A DNA stretch of 64,000 nucleotides. Origin: Halomarinibacterium sp041392205 (lineage in GTDB: Bacteria; Bacteroidota; Bacteroidia; Flavobacteriales; Flavobacteriaceae). How positions within the stretch are numbered: position 1 is the stretch's first letter; every line of letters starts with the position of its first letter. The stretch spans positions 124,001 through 188,000 of the forward strand of contig JAWKMO010000004.1 of NCBI GenBank assembly GCA_041392205.1, read 5' to 3'. A program made the position numbers and the translations under genes. Under the pieces are notes generated by a model, which saw only the letters and a program-made list of their open reading frames with translations, was not told where the DNA came from and ran no database searches. Positions 42,587 through 51,312 of this stretch are shown here, in pieces.

Positions 42587-43654
42587 TTATCTTGGGATTT
42601 CGGTCATTTCAATAATTTGTGTAATAATAGTATCGTTAGTAAGACCTTCCATTTCACGTTCTGGGGTTACAATCACTCTGTGATGCAATACAGGAATGGC
42701 AGCACGTTTTATGTCTTCAGGTGTTACAAAGTCTCGTCCATTCATTGCTGCAAAGGCTTTACTAGCTTTTAAAATAGCTATGGATGCACGTGGTGATGCC
42801 CCTAAATATAAATACTGATTCGTACGCGTTGCTACTATAATTTGTGCAATATAACGGAGTAAATGGGCTTCAATAAATACCTGCGAAACTAAGTGCTGAT
42901 AGGTGGCTATTTGTTCACTGGTAAGAAAGGAAGTAATCGCATTTATTTTGGAGGTGTCTTTCAGTTCGTGTTCGCGTTTTAAAATCTCAATTTCATCATT
43001 TAAATTAGGATAGCCTACATTTATTTTGAAGAGAAAACGATCCAGTTGGGCTTCGGGCAATCGATAGGTTCCTTCTTGCTCTACTGGATTTTGCGTGGCA
43101 AGAACCATAAAAGGGGAAGACAGCTTGTACTGCATGCCATCCATGGTAATTTGCTGTTCTTCCATCACCTCAAACAAAGCCGCTTGGGTTTTTGCGGGAG
43201 CTCGGTTAATTTCATCAATAAGAATCATATTCGAAAAAATAGGCCCTTTTTTAAACTCAAATTCGGTAGTTTTTAAATTAAAAACCGAAGTTCCCAATAT
43301 ATCACTAGGCATTAAATCTGGGGTAAATTGAATACGACTAAACCCCACCGAAAGCGTTTTGGAAAGTAATTTTGCGGTGACTGTTTTTGCAATGCCCGGA
43401 ACCCCTTCTATAAGCGAATGACCTCCTGCCAAAAGCGACGCAATTAACATATCGATCATATTTTCTTGACCTACAATAACCTTCCCAATTTCGCTTCGTA
43501 TTTTTTGGACATTACTACTCAATTCACTTAAGTCTAATCGGCTTTTAAAGTCCAAGGTTTCGTTTGGAGTGCCTATAACTTCCTCCACAGGGTCAATGTG
43601 TTGGTGGGTATTAGTATTTTCTGGAGTGTTGTTTTCTTCTCTTAAATCTTCCAT
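42587..43654 (-). CDS. MoxR-family AAA+ ATPase
   Basis: A 355-residue MoxR ATPase: Walker A GVPGIAKT, Walker B LIDEINRAP, sensor 1 (ATQNPVEQEGTYRLPEAQLDRF) and a helical C-terminus with GASPRASIAI. MoxR proteins act as chaperones for assembly or activation of vWA proteins, here the DUF58 partner. It lies 2 bp upstream of the DUF4350 stop. Confidence 0.93.
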   Translation of the reverse strand: MEDLREENNTPENTNTHQHIDPVEEVIGTPNETLDFKSRLDLSELSSNVQKIRSEIGKVIVGQENMIDMLIASLLAGGHSLIEGVPGIAKTVTAKLLSKTLSVGFSRIQFTPDLMPSDILGTSVFNLKTTEFEFKKGPIFSNMILIDEINRAPAKTQAALFEVMEEQQITMDGMQYKLSSPFMVLATQNPVEQEGTYRLPEAQLDRFLFKINVGYPNLNDEIEILKREHELKDTSKINAITSFLTSEQIATYQHLVSQVFIEAHLLRYIAQIIVATRTNQYLYLGASPRASIAILKASKAFAAMNGRDFVTPEDIKRAAIPVLHHRVIVTPEREMEGLTNDTIITQIIEMTEIPR

Positions 43655-43656
43655 AA

Positions 43657-44868
43657 TTATTCCGAATAAAATGCTTCCATATATTTGTTTAACTGTATTA
43701 GGTTACTCTCAAAATATTGCCTTTTGTTACGTAACCAAACTATATAATTTATAAGGGTTTTTACTTTTTCTTTTTTCACTCCCGATTTTAAACTTAACCG
43801 CTCTATAAATTCATCGTCAAGTGTTGCGGTATCTAAATGATATTGGGCTCGAATTCTTGCTAAAAAGTAAGTAGATTTTTTTTCAATAATGTTTTTATGA
43901 TCTTGGGTTTCAAAATATAAGTTTGATATTGTTTTTACAAATGCTACCGTGGTATTATCTAAGGGTTTTACAATGGCTACAATGCGTTGTCTTCTTTTTG
44001 CATTAAAGATAACGAATAACACAATTAAAAGCAGCGACAAATACCAAGCCCATTTAAAGGCGCGTTGTTGCAAAAACCAACTTAAATCTGATGTTTTTTC
44101 CACCTCATTGTTATAGGGCGTTTGGTATTTTAAAGCCGAATCGAAATACATATCTTCTTCTGGAAAATACGATAAAATGCCTTCAATATATTTATAGTTG
44201 TTGGCAGCTAGAAGATGATAATTTGTAAATACCTTTGGCTGAAGATGCAGTAAAAAGGTGCCATTTTGGAAGGGGACTTTTATAAAATTTATATTTTTTT
44301 CTCCATTGTTTGTATAACCCAATACCTCATACGATACCGAATCGATCTTTTTAAAATAAAAATCTCCTCGATTGCGGTCTAATTGAATTTCCTTTTCTAA
44401 AAAAGACGGTTTTTCAAAAGAGAGCGAAGAAACGCTATCTTTTTCATTAACACGATACGCTACGTCCAGGCCAAGAGTATCTGCCAAAAGAGTGGGTAGG
44501 TAGTAATCAGACAGAAACACGGTATTTCCATCCCCCACAAAATACAAAAGCTCATTAACAGATTCGTAGGTGAGCGTTTGGGTGTTTCCAATTTTTAGGT
44601 ACATCCCTTTGGCGATATGATCTCCATAGCCGTCCTCACTATTGGCATAAAAATAACTGTCTGGTTGGTGATACAAGGTGCGTACTTTCTTGTCTTTAAA
44701 AATAATGCCTAGTTCTTTGTAAAAAACACTCAATCCATAAGGTTTGTTGCTTTTTTCACTAAAGGATTCTTCCCAGTCGATGGTTTTTTGATACGAAAAA
44801 TGGCAGCTACGAACCAAGACAATTATAAGCAGGATAATGAGGCCTATTAAAAAATACGTTTTTTTCAT
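43657..44868 (-). CDS. DUF4350 domain-containing membrane protein
   Basis: A 403-residue protein with an N-terminal membrane helix, the DUF4350 extracytoplasmic domain (WEESFSEKSNKPYGLSVFYKELG) and a second helix near residue 275 (WAWYLSLLLIVLFVIFNA), then a cytoplasmic tail. The family is typical of this MoxR/DUF58 cluster. It overlaps the DUF4129 gene by 4 bp. Confidence 0.85.
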   Translation of the reverse strand: MKKTYFLIGLIILLIIVLVRSCHFSYQKTIDWEESFSEKSNKPYGLSVFYKELGIIFKDKKVRTLYHQPDSYFYANSEDGYGDHIAKGMYLKIGNTQTLTYESVNELLYFVGDGNTVFLSDYYLPTLLADTLGLDVAYRVNEKDSVSSLSFEKPSFLEKEIQLDRNRGDFYFKKIDSVSYEVLGYTNNGEKNINFIKVPFQNGTFLLHLQPKVFTNYHLLAANNYKYIEGILSYFPEEDMYFDSALKYQTPYNNEVEKTSDLSWFLQQRAFKWAWYLSLLLIVLFVIFNAKRRQRIVAIVKPLDNTTVAFVKTISNLYFETQDHKNIIEKKSTYFLARIRAQYHLDTATLDDEFIERLSLKSGVKKEKVKTLINYIVWLRNKRQYFESNLIQLNKYMEAFYSE

Positions 44869-45605
44869 CCCAGCACCTTTTTAAGTAAGTTGGTAAAAGT
44901 ATCCTTTGCTTTTTGGTACTGCCATTTATTTATGGGGAATTCGCCATACCATATATAATCGTATAAATAGGAAGTAAATTTAAAATCACTACTAAAAGAT
45001 TGTTGTTTTATCTCATGGAAATACTCTTCGTTGGTTTTGTCCTCTTCTAGTTTGATAAAATTTTTAAGGCTTAATTTTTTGAGGACTAACATATGGTAAA
45101 AACGAATGGCAAGCCTAAAATCCTCATTTTTTTCTGCGAAAGCAATAAGTCCTTCAATATCGGTTTGTTGCAAGTTTTGAACGGTAAGTTCTTCTTGGGG
45201 TAAAATAGCCGTATTTTTTTGGGTAGTGAACAAACGGTTACCTCCTTCATTAATAATACTATACACTAAATAAACCACTGCCAATGCCAAGACGATAATA
45301 AAAATCCAATTTAACAATGTTGTCCCCCATATTTCTCCAGTGAACTCTTTTTGATTGTTTTCTTCTTCAACTTTCGTTTTTGTATTTTCAAAGTCTACGT
45401 AATTTCCACTTCCTTTTTTGGAGTTTCGGATAACTTCTTTTCCTTCATAATTATAGGTATCACTCGCATAGCGCTCCTTAAAATGGGCATCAAATAAACG
45501 CGGGTTGGAAGCTTGTGCAGAAGCAATTTCAAAACAAAAAAGGGTACAAAGGATCACCCAACAAGAATAAACTCTTGTCCTGCAATAAAATATCTTAAAC
45601 CGCAT
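44865..45605 (-). CDS. DUF4129 domain-containing membrane protein
   Basis: A 246-residue protein with an N-terminal signal-like segment (WVILCTLFCFEIASAQ), a membrane helix (LLNWIFIIVLALAVVYLVY) and a C-terminal DUF4129 region (FRLAIRFYHMLVLKKLSLKNFI, WYGEFPINKWQYQKA). Start 45605 gives the signal peptide and an 11-bp overlap with the SpoIIM-like gene upstream. Part of the MoxR-DUF58 cluster; function unknown. Confidence 0.82.
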   Translation of the reverse strand: MRFKIFYCRTRVYSCWVILCTLFCFEIASAQASNPRLFDAHFKERYASDTYNYEGKEVIRNSKKGSGNYVDFENTKTKVEEENNQKEFTGEIWGTTLLNWIFIIVLALAVVYLVYSIINEGGNRLFTTQKNTAILPQEELTVQNLQQTDIEGLIAFAEKNEDFRLAIRFYHMLVLKKLSLKNFIKLEEDKTNEEYFHEIKQQSFSSDFKFTSYLYDYIWYGEFPINKWQYQKAKDTFTNLLKKVLG

Positions 45606-46590
45606 ACAAAGTGTTTTTTCCAACAATTTCCTGTTTCCTTTTTTTATACACAATAAAAGGGTAAATAAGGTAATAGTAACTTATAAATGACAACGTAGTT
45701 AAGATAATTAGAACCGAAAGGAAATTGGGCATGACATTGGAATACCGAGTGACAAAACCCTCTAGAAACCCTGCCGAAAAAGTAAACGGAAAGGTACTTA
45801 TTAAAATTTTTACACCTACTTTAACGCCTTGCTTAAAAGATTCCATCCTAGAATATGTTCCAGGAAATAATATACTAGCCCCTAAAATAAGACCTGCAGC
45901 GGCTTCAATAACAATGGCAAAAATTTCCATGGCACCATGAATCCAAATGCCACGAACACTCTCCCAAAGCACTCCTTTTTCATAAAAGAAATATTGAAAA
46001 CTTCCCAGCATAATGCAGTTTTTAAACAGTACCCAAAGCGTTCCAAAACCACCAAAAACTCCCAAAACAAAAGCAATTAATCCCACTTTTAAATTGTTTA
46101 CGGTAATCCCAATAAAACTTCCCCAATGACTACCACTTTTATAGACCGCCACGGGGTCGCCTTTTTCAATGTTTTCAATAGTCATATTTACATAGGCATC
46201 GCCTAAAATAGAACGTACAAACGCTCCATCGTTAGCCGCCGATAGGACACCAATTGCTGTAAATAAAGAAAAAACAATAAAGGCTATGTATATAAACTTT
46301 CGATATTGGTAGGTTAGGAGGGGAACCTCGGTTTTCCAAAAATGTATAATTCTGTTGGTATCTTCTCTTTTGGTTTTGTAGATTTTTTGAAAAGCTTTTG
46401 CGGCCAACTGATTTAAATATACAATTACTTTGCTTTTGGGATAAAAAGTTTGTGCATACGATAAATCGTTTATAATTTGTATGTATTCCGAAGCGAGGGC
46501 ATCGGGATCCTTAAAATCGTTGTTGAAGATGGCTTTTTCAAATTTTTGCCATTTTTCCTTATTTTGTTTGATAAACGCAACTTCCCTCAT
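45595..46590 (-). CDS. Stage II sporulation protein M-like membrane protein
   Basis: A 331-residue integral membrane protein with five or six helices and the SpoIIM pattern (FIGITVNNLKVGLIAFVLGVFGGFGTLWVLFKNCIMLGSF, then IWIHGAMEIFAIVIEAAAGLILG). This organism does not sporulate; the family is used more widely. First gene of the five-gene minus-strand cluster; its ATG is just 24 bp from the divergent RDD gene ATG. Confidence 0.88.
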   Translation of the reverse strand: MREVAFIKQNKEKWQKFEKAIFNNDFKDPDALASEYIQIINDLSYAQTFYPKSKVIVYLNQLAAKAFQKIYKTKREDTNRIIHFWKTEVPLLTYQYRKFIYIAFIVFSLFTAIGVLSAANDGAFVRSILGDAYVNMTIENIEKGDPVAVYKSGSHWGSFIGITVNNLKVGLIAFVLGVFGGFGTLWVLFKNCIMLGSFQYFFYEKGVLWESVRGIWIHGAMEIFAIVIEAAAGLILGASILFPGTYSRMESFKQGVKVGVKILISTFPFTFSAGFLEGFVTRYSNVMPNFLSVLIILTTLSFISYYYLIYPFIVYKKRKQEIVGKNTLYAV

Positions 46591-46597
46591 AACTTTA
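46590..46597 (+). promoter_or_regulatory. -7 element of the RDD gene, overlapping the divergent start codon
   Basis: TAACTTTA lies 18 bp before the RDD ATG and shares its first base with the start codon of the divergent SpoIIM-like gene. The two transcription units thus share a 24-bp intergenic space; at least one of the promoters must lie inside the other gene. Confidence 0.4.
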
Positions 46598-46614
46598 CCA
46601 AATTAAAAAAGAAT

Positions 46615-47334
46615 ATGCCAGAGTTACAAATTAACACCACTCAAAATGTAAAAATATCGTACACCGCATCTGGAGCAGGAGAGCGACTTATTGCTTATAT
46701 TATAGATTGGGCTATTAAAGTAGGCTATCTGATTATTTTAAGCTGGGGTTTTAATGCCTTTGAAGGCATGGATGAGTGGTCTCAAATTGGAATTAATACC
46801 GTATTAAGTTTACCCGTTATTTTTTACTCCTTGGTATTGGAGTTGTTTTTAAACGGTCAAACCTTGGGCAAAAAATTGATGAACCTAAAAGTGGTAAAAA
46901 TAGATGGATACCAAGCTTCTTTAGCAGATTATGTAATCCGGTGGTTTTTTAGGATTGTCGATATCTATATCGTTGGAATAGGTTTCTTTTTTATTGCTTT
47001 TAGTAAAAAATCACAACGCATAGGCGATATGGCGGCGGGAACTGCCGTAATCTCAATTAAAGATCGCGTAACGATGGGGCATACCATTTTAGAAAACCTA
47101 ACCGAGGACTATGTCCCAACCTATCCCACCGTTATAAAGTTATCCGATAATGATGCACGAATAATAAAGGAAACCTTTGCTACGGCCAAAATTTCTAAAG
47201 ATTATAGAACGTTAATAAAGTTAAGGGATAAGATTATGGAGGTAGCAGAAATTAAAACCCGAAAACATCAAAACGATTTAGAGTTTATTGATGTAATTTT
47301 GAAAGACTATAACTACTATACCCAGAATATGTGA
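46615..47334 (+). CDS. RDD family membrane protein
   Basis: A 239-residue protein with the RDD domain: SGAGERLIAYIIDWAIKVGYLIIL (about 20-43), LELFLNGQTLGKKLMNLKVVKIDG, and RIGDMAAGTAVI, with three membrane segments. The last 80 residues form a cytoplasmic tail. It is divergent from the SpoIIM-DUF58 cluster, as in many Flavobacteriia. Function unknown; ATG 46615 is taken as the start because upstream frame overlaps the neighbour. Confidence 0.85.
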   Translation: MPELQINTTQNVKISYTASGAGERLIAYIIDWAIKVGYLIILSWGFNAFEGMDEWSQIGINTVLSLPVIFYSLVLELFLNGQTLGKKLMNLKVVKIDGYQASLADYVIRWFFRIVDIYIVGIGFFFIAFSKKSQRIGDMAAGTAVISIKDRVTMGHTILENLTEDYVPTYPTVIKLSDNDARIIKETFATAKISKDYRTLIKLRDKIMEVAEIKTRKHQNDLEFIDVILKDYNYYTQNM

Positions 47335-47408
47335 GTTTAAAAATTCCAAATCTCAAATTCTAAGATCCATCTTCCAAGTCTTTTTTTTTAACTCATTTTT
47401 AAATGGAT

Positions 47409-48128
47409 TCATTCCACTATCTCCGCCATAATAAACACATTTTGTAACGGCCATTCTCCTTCATCGCGAGGTAAGTTTGCAATTTTTTCTACAACCTCCA
47501 TACCTTGAGTAACACGACCAAAAATGGTATAATTTCCATTAAGATGGGTAGTGTGTTTATCGGGGCCTAAAAAAATAAAAAACTCAAAAGGAGCCGTGCG
47601 TTTGTCTGGGTTTTCACGATATTCCTTAGCTCCAGAAACCGTTCCATAGGTATGTTTTCGACCCCTGTCAAGTTCGGCGGGGAGTAAATAATGCGCTCCT
47701 ATTGTATTTCTTTTTCTGGGCGTTTCTTTTCGATCACTGTTTCCTCCCTGTATAATAAAATTAGGTACCACACGATGAAAGAAGGTATTATCAAAATACT
47801 TTTGCTTTACGAGATAAATAAAATTGGCACGATGGAGCGGGGTGTCTTTATGCAATTCCATAATAATATCCCCAAACTGTGTGGTTATTTTCACCTTTGT
47901 CTCGGGGTTTTCTTTACCGAATTGGGTTAAAAAGGCCACCACATTTTCATTGGTAATTTCAGGATATTGTGGGACTTCTGGAGTTTTTAGGATTTCTTTT
48001 TCTTCAGAAGAAACCGCATTTTTTTTTGGGTTATCAATTGTTTCTTCTTTTACTTCGGAAGTCTTTTGTGTATCTTCACAACTGGTTAGGAGTATAAAAA
48101 AGCATAAATAATATAGCGCAAATTTCAT
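47409..48128 (-). CDS. Cyclophilin-type peptidyl-prolyl isomerase lipoprotein
   Basis: A 239-residue protein with a lipobox (FILLTSC, Cys16), a Lys/Glu-rich linker (about 20-70) and a cyclophilin domain (about 80-239: TQFGDIIMELHKDTPLHRANFIYLV, FFHRVVPNFIIQGGN, FEFFIFLG). It catalyses proline isomerisation in envelope proteins. Start at 48128; the start codon of the divergent NUDIX gene is 2 bp away, so the two mRNAs share their 5' ends or are both leaderless. Confidence 0.92.
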   Translation of the reverse strand: MKFALYYLCFFILLTSCEDTQKTSEVKEETIDNPKKNAVSSEEKEILKTPEVPQYPEITNENVVAFLTQFGKENPETKVKITTQFGDIIMELHKDTPLHRANFIYLVKQKYFDNTFFHRVVPNFIIQGGNSDRKETPRKRNTIGAHYLLPAELDRGRKHTYGTVSGAKEYRENPDKRTAPFEFFIFLGPDKHTTHLNGNYTIFGRVTQGMEVVEKIANLPRDEGEWPLQNVFIMAEIVE

Positions 48129-48130
48129 TG

Positions 48131-48769
48131 ATGCAATTTTCAGAATTTGAAAAACAGATCCTAAAGATAAAAAATTTGGAACTTCCAGGGGAAGATTTTC
48201 ATTTTAAGATGGCACCCTTAGAGCGGTTAAAAGAAATGAAAGAAAGTGCTTTCGAAATGCAAACGACCAAAAAAGCAGGGGTTCTTTGTCTTTTTTATCC
48301 GAAGAATAACGAAACTCATTTTATGCTTATCCTTCGTAAAACTTACCAAGGAGTACACTCGGCACAAATTGGTTTTCCCGGAGGAAAAGTAGAAGAAACC
48401 GATACCTCTCTTGAGCATACCGCCTTAAGAGAAGCAGAAGAGGAAGTAGGGGTTGCCCAAAAAGAGGTAAAAGTGTTAAAACAACTCACCGAAGTATACA
48501 TCCCACCCAGTAATTTTTTTGTATATCCTTTTATTGGAATGGCAACCACGAGTCCTTTTTTTATACCACAAGATGAAGAAGTAGCAGCCTTGGTAGAGGT
48601 TCCTTTGAGCGAATTTTTAAACGATGCCATTAAAATCACCCAAACCCTATCTACTAGTTATGCCAAGCATATTGAAGTGCCTGCCTTTAGGTTACAAGGT
48701 CATGTGGTATGGGGGGCTACAGCAATGATGCTCAACGAAATAAGGGAATTAATACATAGGGTCTTGTAA
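48131..48769 (+). CDS. NUDIX hydrolase, CoA pyrophosphatase-like
   Basis: A 212-residue NUDIX hydrolase with the Nudix box GFPGGKVEETDTSLEHTALREAEEEVG (split here as GFPGGKVE...REAEEEVG, about 76-102) and the preceding CoAse-type segment LCLFYPKNNETHFMLILRKTY. Members of this branch cleave CoA or its derivatives to phosphopantetheine. The start is ATG 48131; the TTG at 48128 would overlap the divergent gene. Confidence 0.88.
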   Translation: MQFSEFEKQILKIKNLELPGEDFHFKMAPLERLKEMKESAFEMQTTKKAGVLCLFYPKNNETHFMLILRKTYQGVHSAQIGFPGGKVEETDTSLEHTALREAEEEVGVAQKEVKVLKQLTEVYIPPSNFFVYPFIGMATTSPFFIPQDEEVAALVEVPLSEFLNDAIKITQTLSTSYAKHIEVPAFRLQGHVVWGATAMMLNEIRELIHRVL

Positions 48770-48790
48770 GCTGCTTTTTTAGTATCTTTG
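48763..48790 (+). promoter_or_regulatory. Promoter of the acyltransferase gene
   Basis: TATCTTTG (48783-48790) is a full -7 match; CTTG at 48763-48766 lies 16 bp upstream, slightly closer than normal. The predicted start gives a leader of about 25 bases. Confidence 0.45.
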
Positions 48791-48820
48791 CCATTCAAAT
48801 TTTTAGTTGCAGTACTTAGC

Positions 48821-49657
48821 ATGGGGCTTTTCAAAAAAAATCCATTTGGTCATATTCTTTTTCTTAAAAAATGGCTCATCCGTATTTTAGGAGCCCTTAC
48901 GCATAGACGGTTTAAAGGGTTTAATCAATTGCAAATAGAAGGAAGCGAAATTATTAAAAACCTTCCCGAGACCAATGTCCTTTTTGTTTCCAATCACCAA
49001 ACCTATTTTGCCGATGTGGTGGCCATGTTTCACGTTTTTAATGCCAGTTTAAGTGGACGACAGGACAACATAAAAAACATTGGTTACCTATGGAATCCCA
49101 AACTCAATCTCTATTTTGTAGCTGCGAGAGAGACCATGCGTTCGGGTTTATTACCAAAAATTTTAGCCTATACGGGTTCGGTAAGTATTGATAGAACTTG
49201 GCGCGCCGAAGGGAAAGACGTGAACCGACAAGTAAAAATGAGTGACGTGAGTAATATCGAAAAGGCACTAAACGATGGTTGGGTAATTACTTTTCCACAA
49301 GGAACGACAACCCCTTGGAAGCCCATACGAAGAGGGACCGCCTTTATTATTAAACAAAATAAACCGATCGTAGTACCTATCGTAATAGATGGGTTTCGAA
49401 GGTCTTTCGACAAAAAAGGCATCCGAATTAAAAAAAGGGGAATTCTGCAAACTATGGAGATTAAAGAACCCTTGCAAATTGATTATGAAAACGATTCTAT
49501 GGAAGCCATTATTGAAAAATTGGAATACGCCATTGAGCAACACCCCTCTTTTTTAAAGGTAATTCCTGCCGATGAACTTCAAAAAGAAGAAGCGCTCAAT
49601 AGAACACGACAGTGGAAATACAAAAAGGATAAAGAGAAAAACACAGAAGAAATCTAA
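48821..49657 (+). CDS. plsC: 1-acyl-sn-glycerol-3-phosphate acyltransferase
   Basis: A 278-residue PlsC-type acyltransferase: the catalytic motif NHQTYFAD (H-x4-D, residues about 59-66), FPQGTTTPW (motif III) and IVPIVIDG. It transfers an acyl group to lysophosphatidate in phospholipid synthesis at the inner membrane. The ATG at 48821 is downstream of its promoter and gives a normal N-terminus. Its 3' end has the lysine-rich tail WKYKKDKEKN. Confidence 0.88.
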   Translation: MGLFKKNPFGHILFLKKWLIRILGALTHRRFKGFNQLQIEGSEIIKNLPETNVLFVSNHQTYFADVVAMFHVFNASLSGRQDNIKNIGYLWNPKLNLYFVAARETMRSGLLPKILAYTGSVSIDRTWRAEGKDVNRQVKMSDVSNIEKALNDGWVITFPQGTTTPWKPIRRGTAFIIKQNKPIVVPIVIDGFRRSFDKKGIRIKKRGILQTMEIKEPLQIDYENDSMEAIIEKLEYAIEQHPSFLKVIPADELQKEEALNRTRQWKYKKDKEKNTEEI

Positions 49658-49683
49658 TAAGCTACCAATCGATTATTTGGTAT

Positions 49684-50316
49684 CTAGATTTCAATTTTCT
49701 TTAATTCTTTATAATTTTTTTTCAATTTACGTAACAGCAACCCATAAATAAGCCAATAAAAAAGCATTAAAAACGCTATAAGTCCCAACCCTACAGCAAT
49801 ATTAAGTCCAATAAACGTTTCCACCGGAACGGCAGCAAACAAATCGTCACGTTCTAAAAGTTGGTGTAGTTTTTCTTTATTGAAATAGTAATACACATTG
49901 GTAGCAAACATTAAAACGGCCGCCAAGCCTATATTGTAATATACAAAATAGTGAACGGTTTTTCGGGTTTTTAAAATGTTGGCCATTAAGGCTTTTACCG
50001 AGTTGGTAACTTGGATGGATTGATAGTTTTTATAAAAAAAATAGATAAATACAAATACGACTAGATAATTTACAATATTGGCGATTAGAAAGATTTCGCT
50101 AAGCCCCATGAGGTCTTGAAACGTTTTAGTGGATTCTGGAACAAGAAAATAAAGGGATGTCCATAAAATCATTTCGGCAATGCTTATGTAAAAAATCCAT
50201 TTTACCATAGAGGAGGATTTTTTTAATAGCATTGGGTAAATATCTTTATAGGTAAACTTAGGGAGGTCGTGCTCCCTTGCTTGCCATTCTTTTTTTAATA
50301 CATCTAACTCGTCCAT
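49684..50316 (-). CDS. Membrane protein downstream of an ECF sigma factor (possible anti-sigma partner)
   Basis: A 210-residue protein with a short cytoplasmic N-terminus (MDELDVLKKEWQAREHDLP) and four membrane segments (including YFLVPESTKTF, VVFVFIYFFY, VLMFATNVYYYF and GLIAFLMLFYWLIYGL regions). It lies 4 bp downstream of the ECF sigma factor gene, where anti-sigma factors commonly sit. The N-terminal helical pattern is consistent with an anti-sigma domain, but I see no specific signature. It faces the acyltransferase convergently. Confidence 0.7.
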   Translation of the reverse strand: MDELDVLKKEWQAREHDLPKFTYKDIYPMLLKKSSSMVKWIFYISIAEMILWTSLYFLVPESTKTFQDLMGLSEIFLIANIVNYLVVFVFIYFFYKNYQSIQVTNSVKALMANILKTRKTVHYFVYYNIGLAAVLMFATNVYYYFNKEKLHQLLERDDLFAAVPVETFIGLNIAVGLGLIAFLMLFYWLIYGLLLRKLKKNYKELKKIEI

Positions 50317-50320
50317 GCTT

Positions 50321-50815
50321 TTAGGGGTTAAGTATGGTTCTCAATTTATCTTTAATTCGATTCATTTTTACTCGGGCATTTACTTCAGTAATACCTAACG
50401 TATCTGCAATTTCTTTATAGTTTTTATTTTCAAGATATAGAAAAACCAAGGCTTTATCGATATCGCTCAAGGTTTTTACCGCATTGTACATAAGTTGTAA
50501 CTGTTCCTCTATTTGTGGGTCATACTCTTCCGAAGTTATTTTAAAACTAATGCCCTCAAAATCTTGTGTTGACACACTTCGTTTACTTTTTCTGTATAGT
50601 GTTATGGCGGTGTTTAAGGCCACACGGTACATCCAAGTACTAAACTTTGACTCGCCTCTAAACTTAGGATATGCCTTCCAAAGCTGGATTGTAATTTCCT
50701 GAAACAAATCCTTATGCGAATCGCTGTCATTTGTATATAAACGACAGATTTTATGCACAATGTTTTGGTTTTCTTCTAATTGCGAAACAAAACGATGTTC
50801 GAGTTCTTGCGTCAA
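50321..50815 (-). CDS. ECF-type RNA polymerase sigma factor
   Basis: A 164-residue sigma-70-family protein with region 2 (ESKFSTWMYRVALNTAITLYRK) and region 4 (LVFLYLENKNYKEIADTLGITEVNARVKMNRIKDKLR). It starts at a TTG (50815, MTQELEHRFVSQLEE), which fits the N-terminus common in relatives; no in-frame ATG is near. It should direct RNA polymerase to a small envelope-stress type regulon, kept inactive by its partner, and is a candidate to regulate its own operon. Confidence 0.88.
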   Translation of the reverse strand: MTQELEHRFVSQLEENQNIVHKICRLYTNDSDSHKDLFQEITIQLWKAYPKFRGESKFSTWMYRVALNTAITLYRKSKRSVSTQDFEGISFKITSEEYDPQIEEQLQLMYNAVKTLSDIDKALVFLYLENKNYKEIADTLGITEVNARVKMNRIKDKLRTILNP

Positions 50816-50878
50816 TGGTTTTGGGTTAATGCATGGAATTAGTACCAGGTGGAAACAAATTGTTACAAAACAGACTCA

Positions 50879-51244
50879 TTATTGTTTAATGGTAACGGGA
50901 ATGGGACTTCCAGAGCCTACCCAACTACCGCCTATTTCGTCAATGTTTACATCCAGTTCATCGCTGGTGTCAATATTCTTGATATTTACTTTCATTTCAT
51001 CGTAGGTATCAATGCTTTTTACATTTACGTTGAGTTCGTCATAGGTATTAATGTCCACAATACGTACGTCTATGGTTTCCATGTCGCTTACTGGTACCAA
51101 CCTATAATCGGTCTTATTGATGGTCTCAGAAGGATTTTCTGTAGCATAGGCCGATGGGAAAAAATTAAATTCCTTTACCACATTTATGGTTAAACAAAGC
51201 GCAATAATGGTAAGGACAGTTTTGGTGTAAAAATCGGTTTTCAT
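50879..51244 (-). CDS. Short exported protein with a repeated acidic motif
   Basis: A 121-residue protein with an N-terminal membrane or signal segment (KTVLTIIALCLTINVV), then a domain in which (I/V)D(I/T)-x-T-Y-D-E-(L/M)-(N/K)VN(V/I)-K recurs three to four times with a spacing of about 13 residues: VDINTYDELNVNV, IDTYDEMKVNI, IDTSDELDVNI. The repeats predict a small beta-solenoid. It lies 63 bp upstream of the ECF sigma factor on the same strand and may be a regulon target. I do not recognise a family. Confidence 0.6.
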   Translation of the reverse strand: MKTDFYTKTVLTIIALCLTINVVKEFNFFPSAYATENPSETINKTDYRLVPVSDMETIDVRIVDINTYDELNVNVKSIDTYDEMKVNIKNIDTSDELDVNIDEIGGSWVGSGSPIPVTIKQ

Positions 51245-51250
51245 GATCAA

Positions 51251-51273
51251 TGAGTTAATGAGTTAATGAGTTA
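51251..51273. repeat. TGAGTTAA microsatellite in a 5' leader
   Basis: Nearly three copies of the 8-bp unit TGAGTTAA lie 7 bp before the start codon of the repeat-motif protein. A change of copy number would alter the leader length of that gene. Confidence 0.6.
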
Positions 51274-51312
51274 CTTTAGAAAAGGATCGCAAAAAATATA
51301 CCTAAAAAGGCG

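Noticed and set aside
46477..46614. Longer start of the RDD gene
   Set aside because: The extension overlaps the divergent SpoIIM-like gene; the family start begins at 46615.
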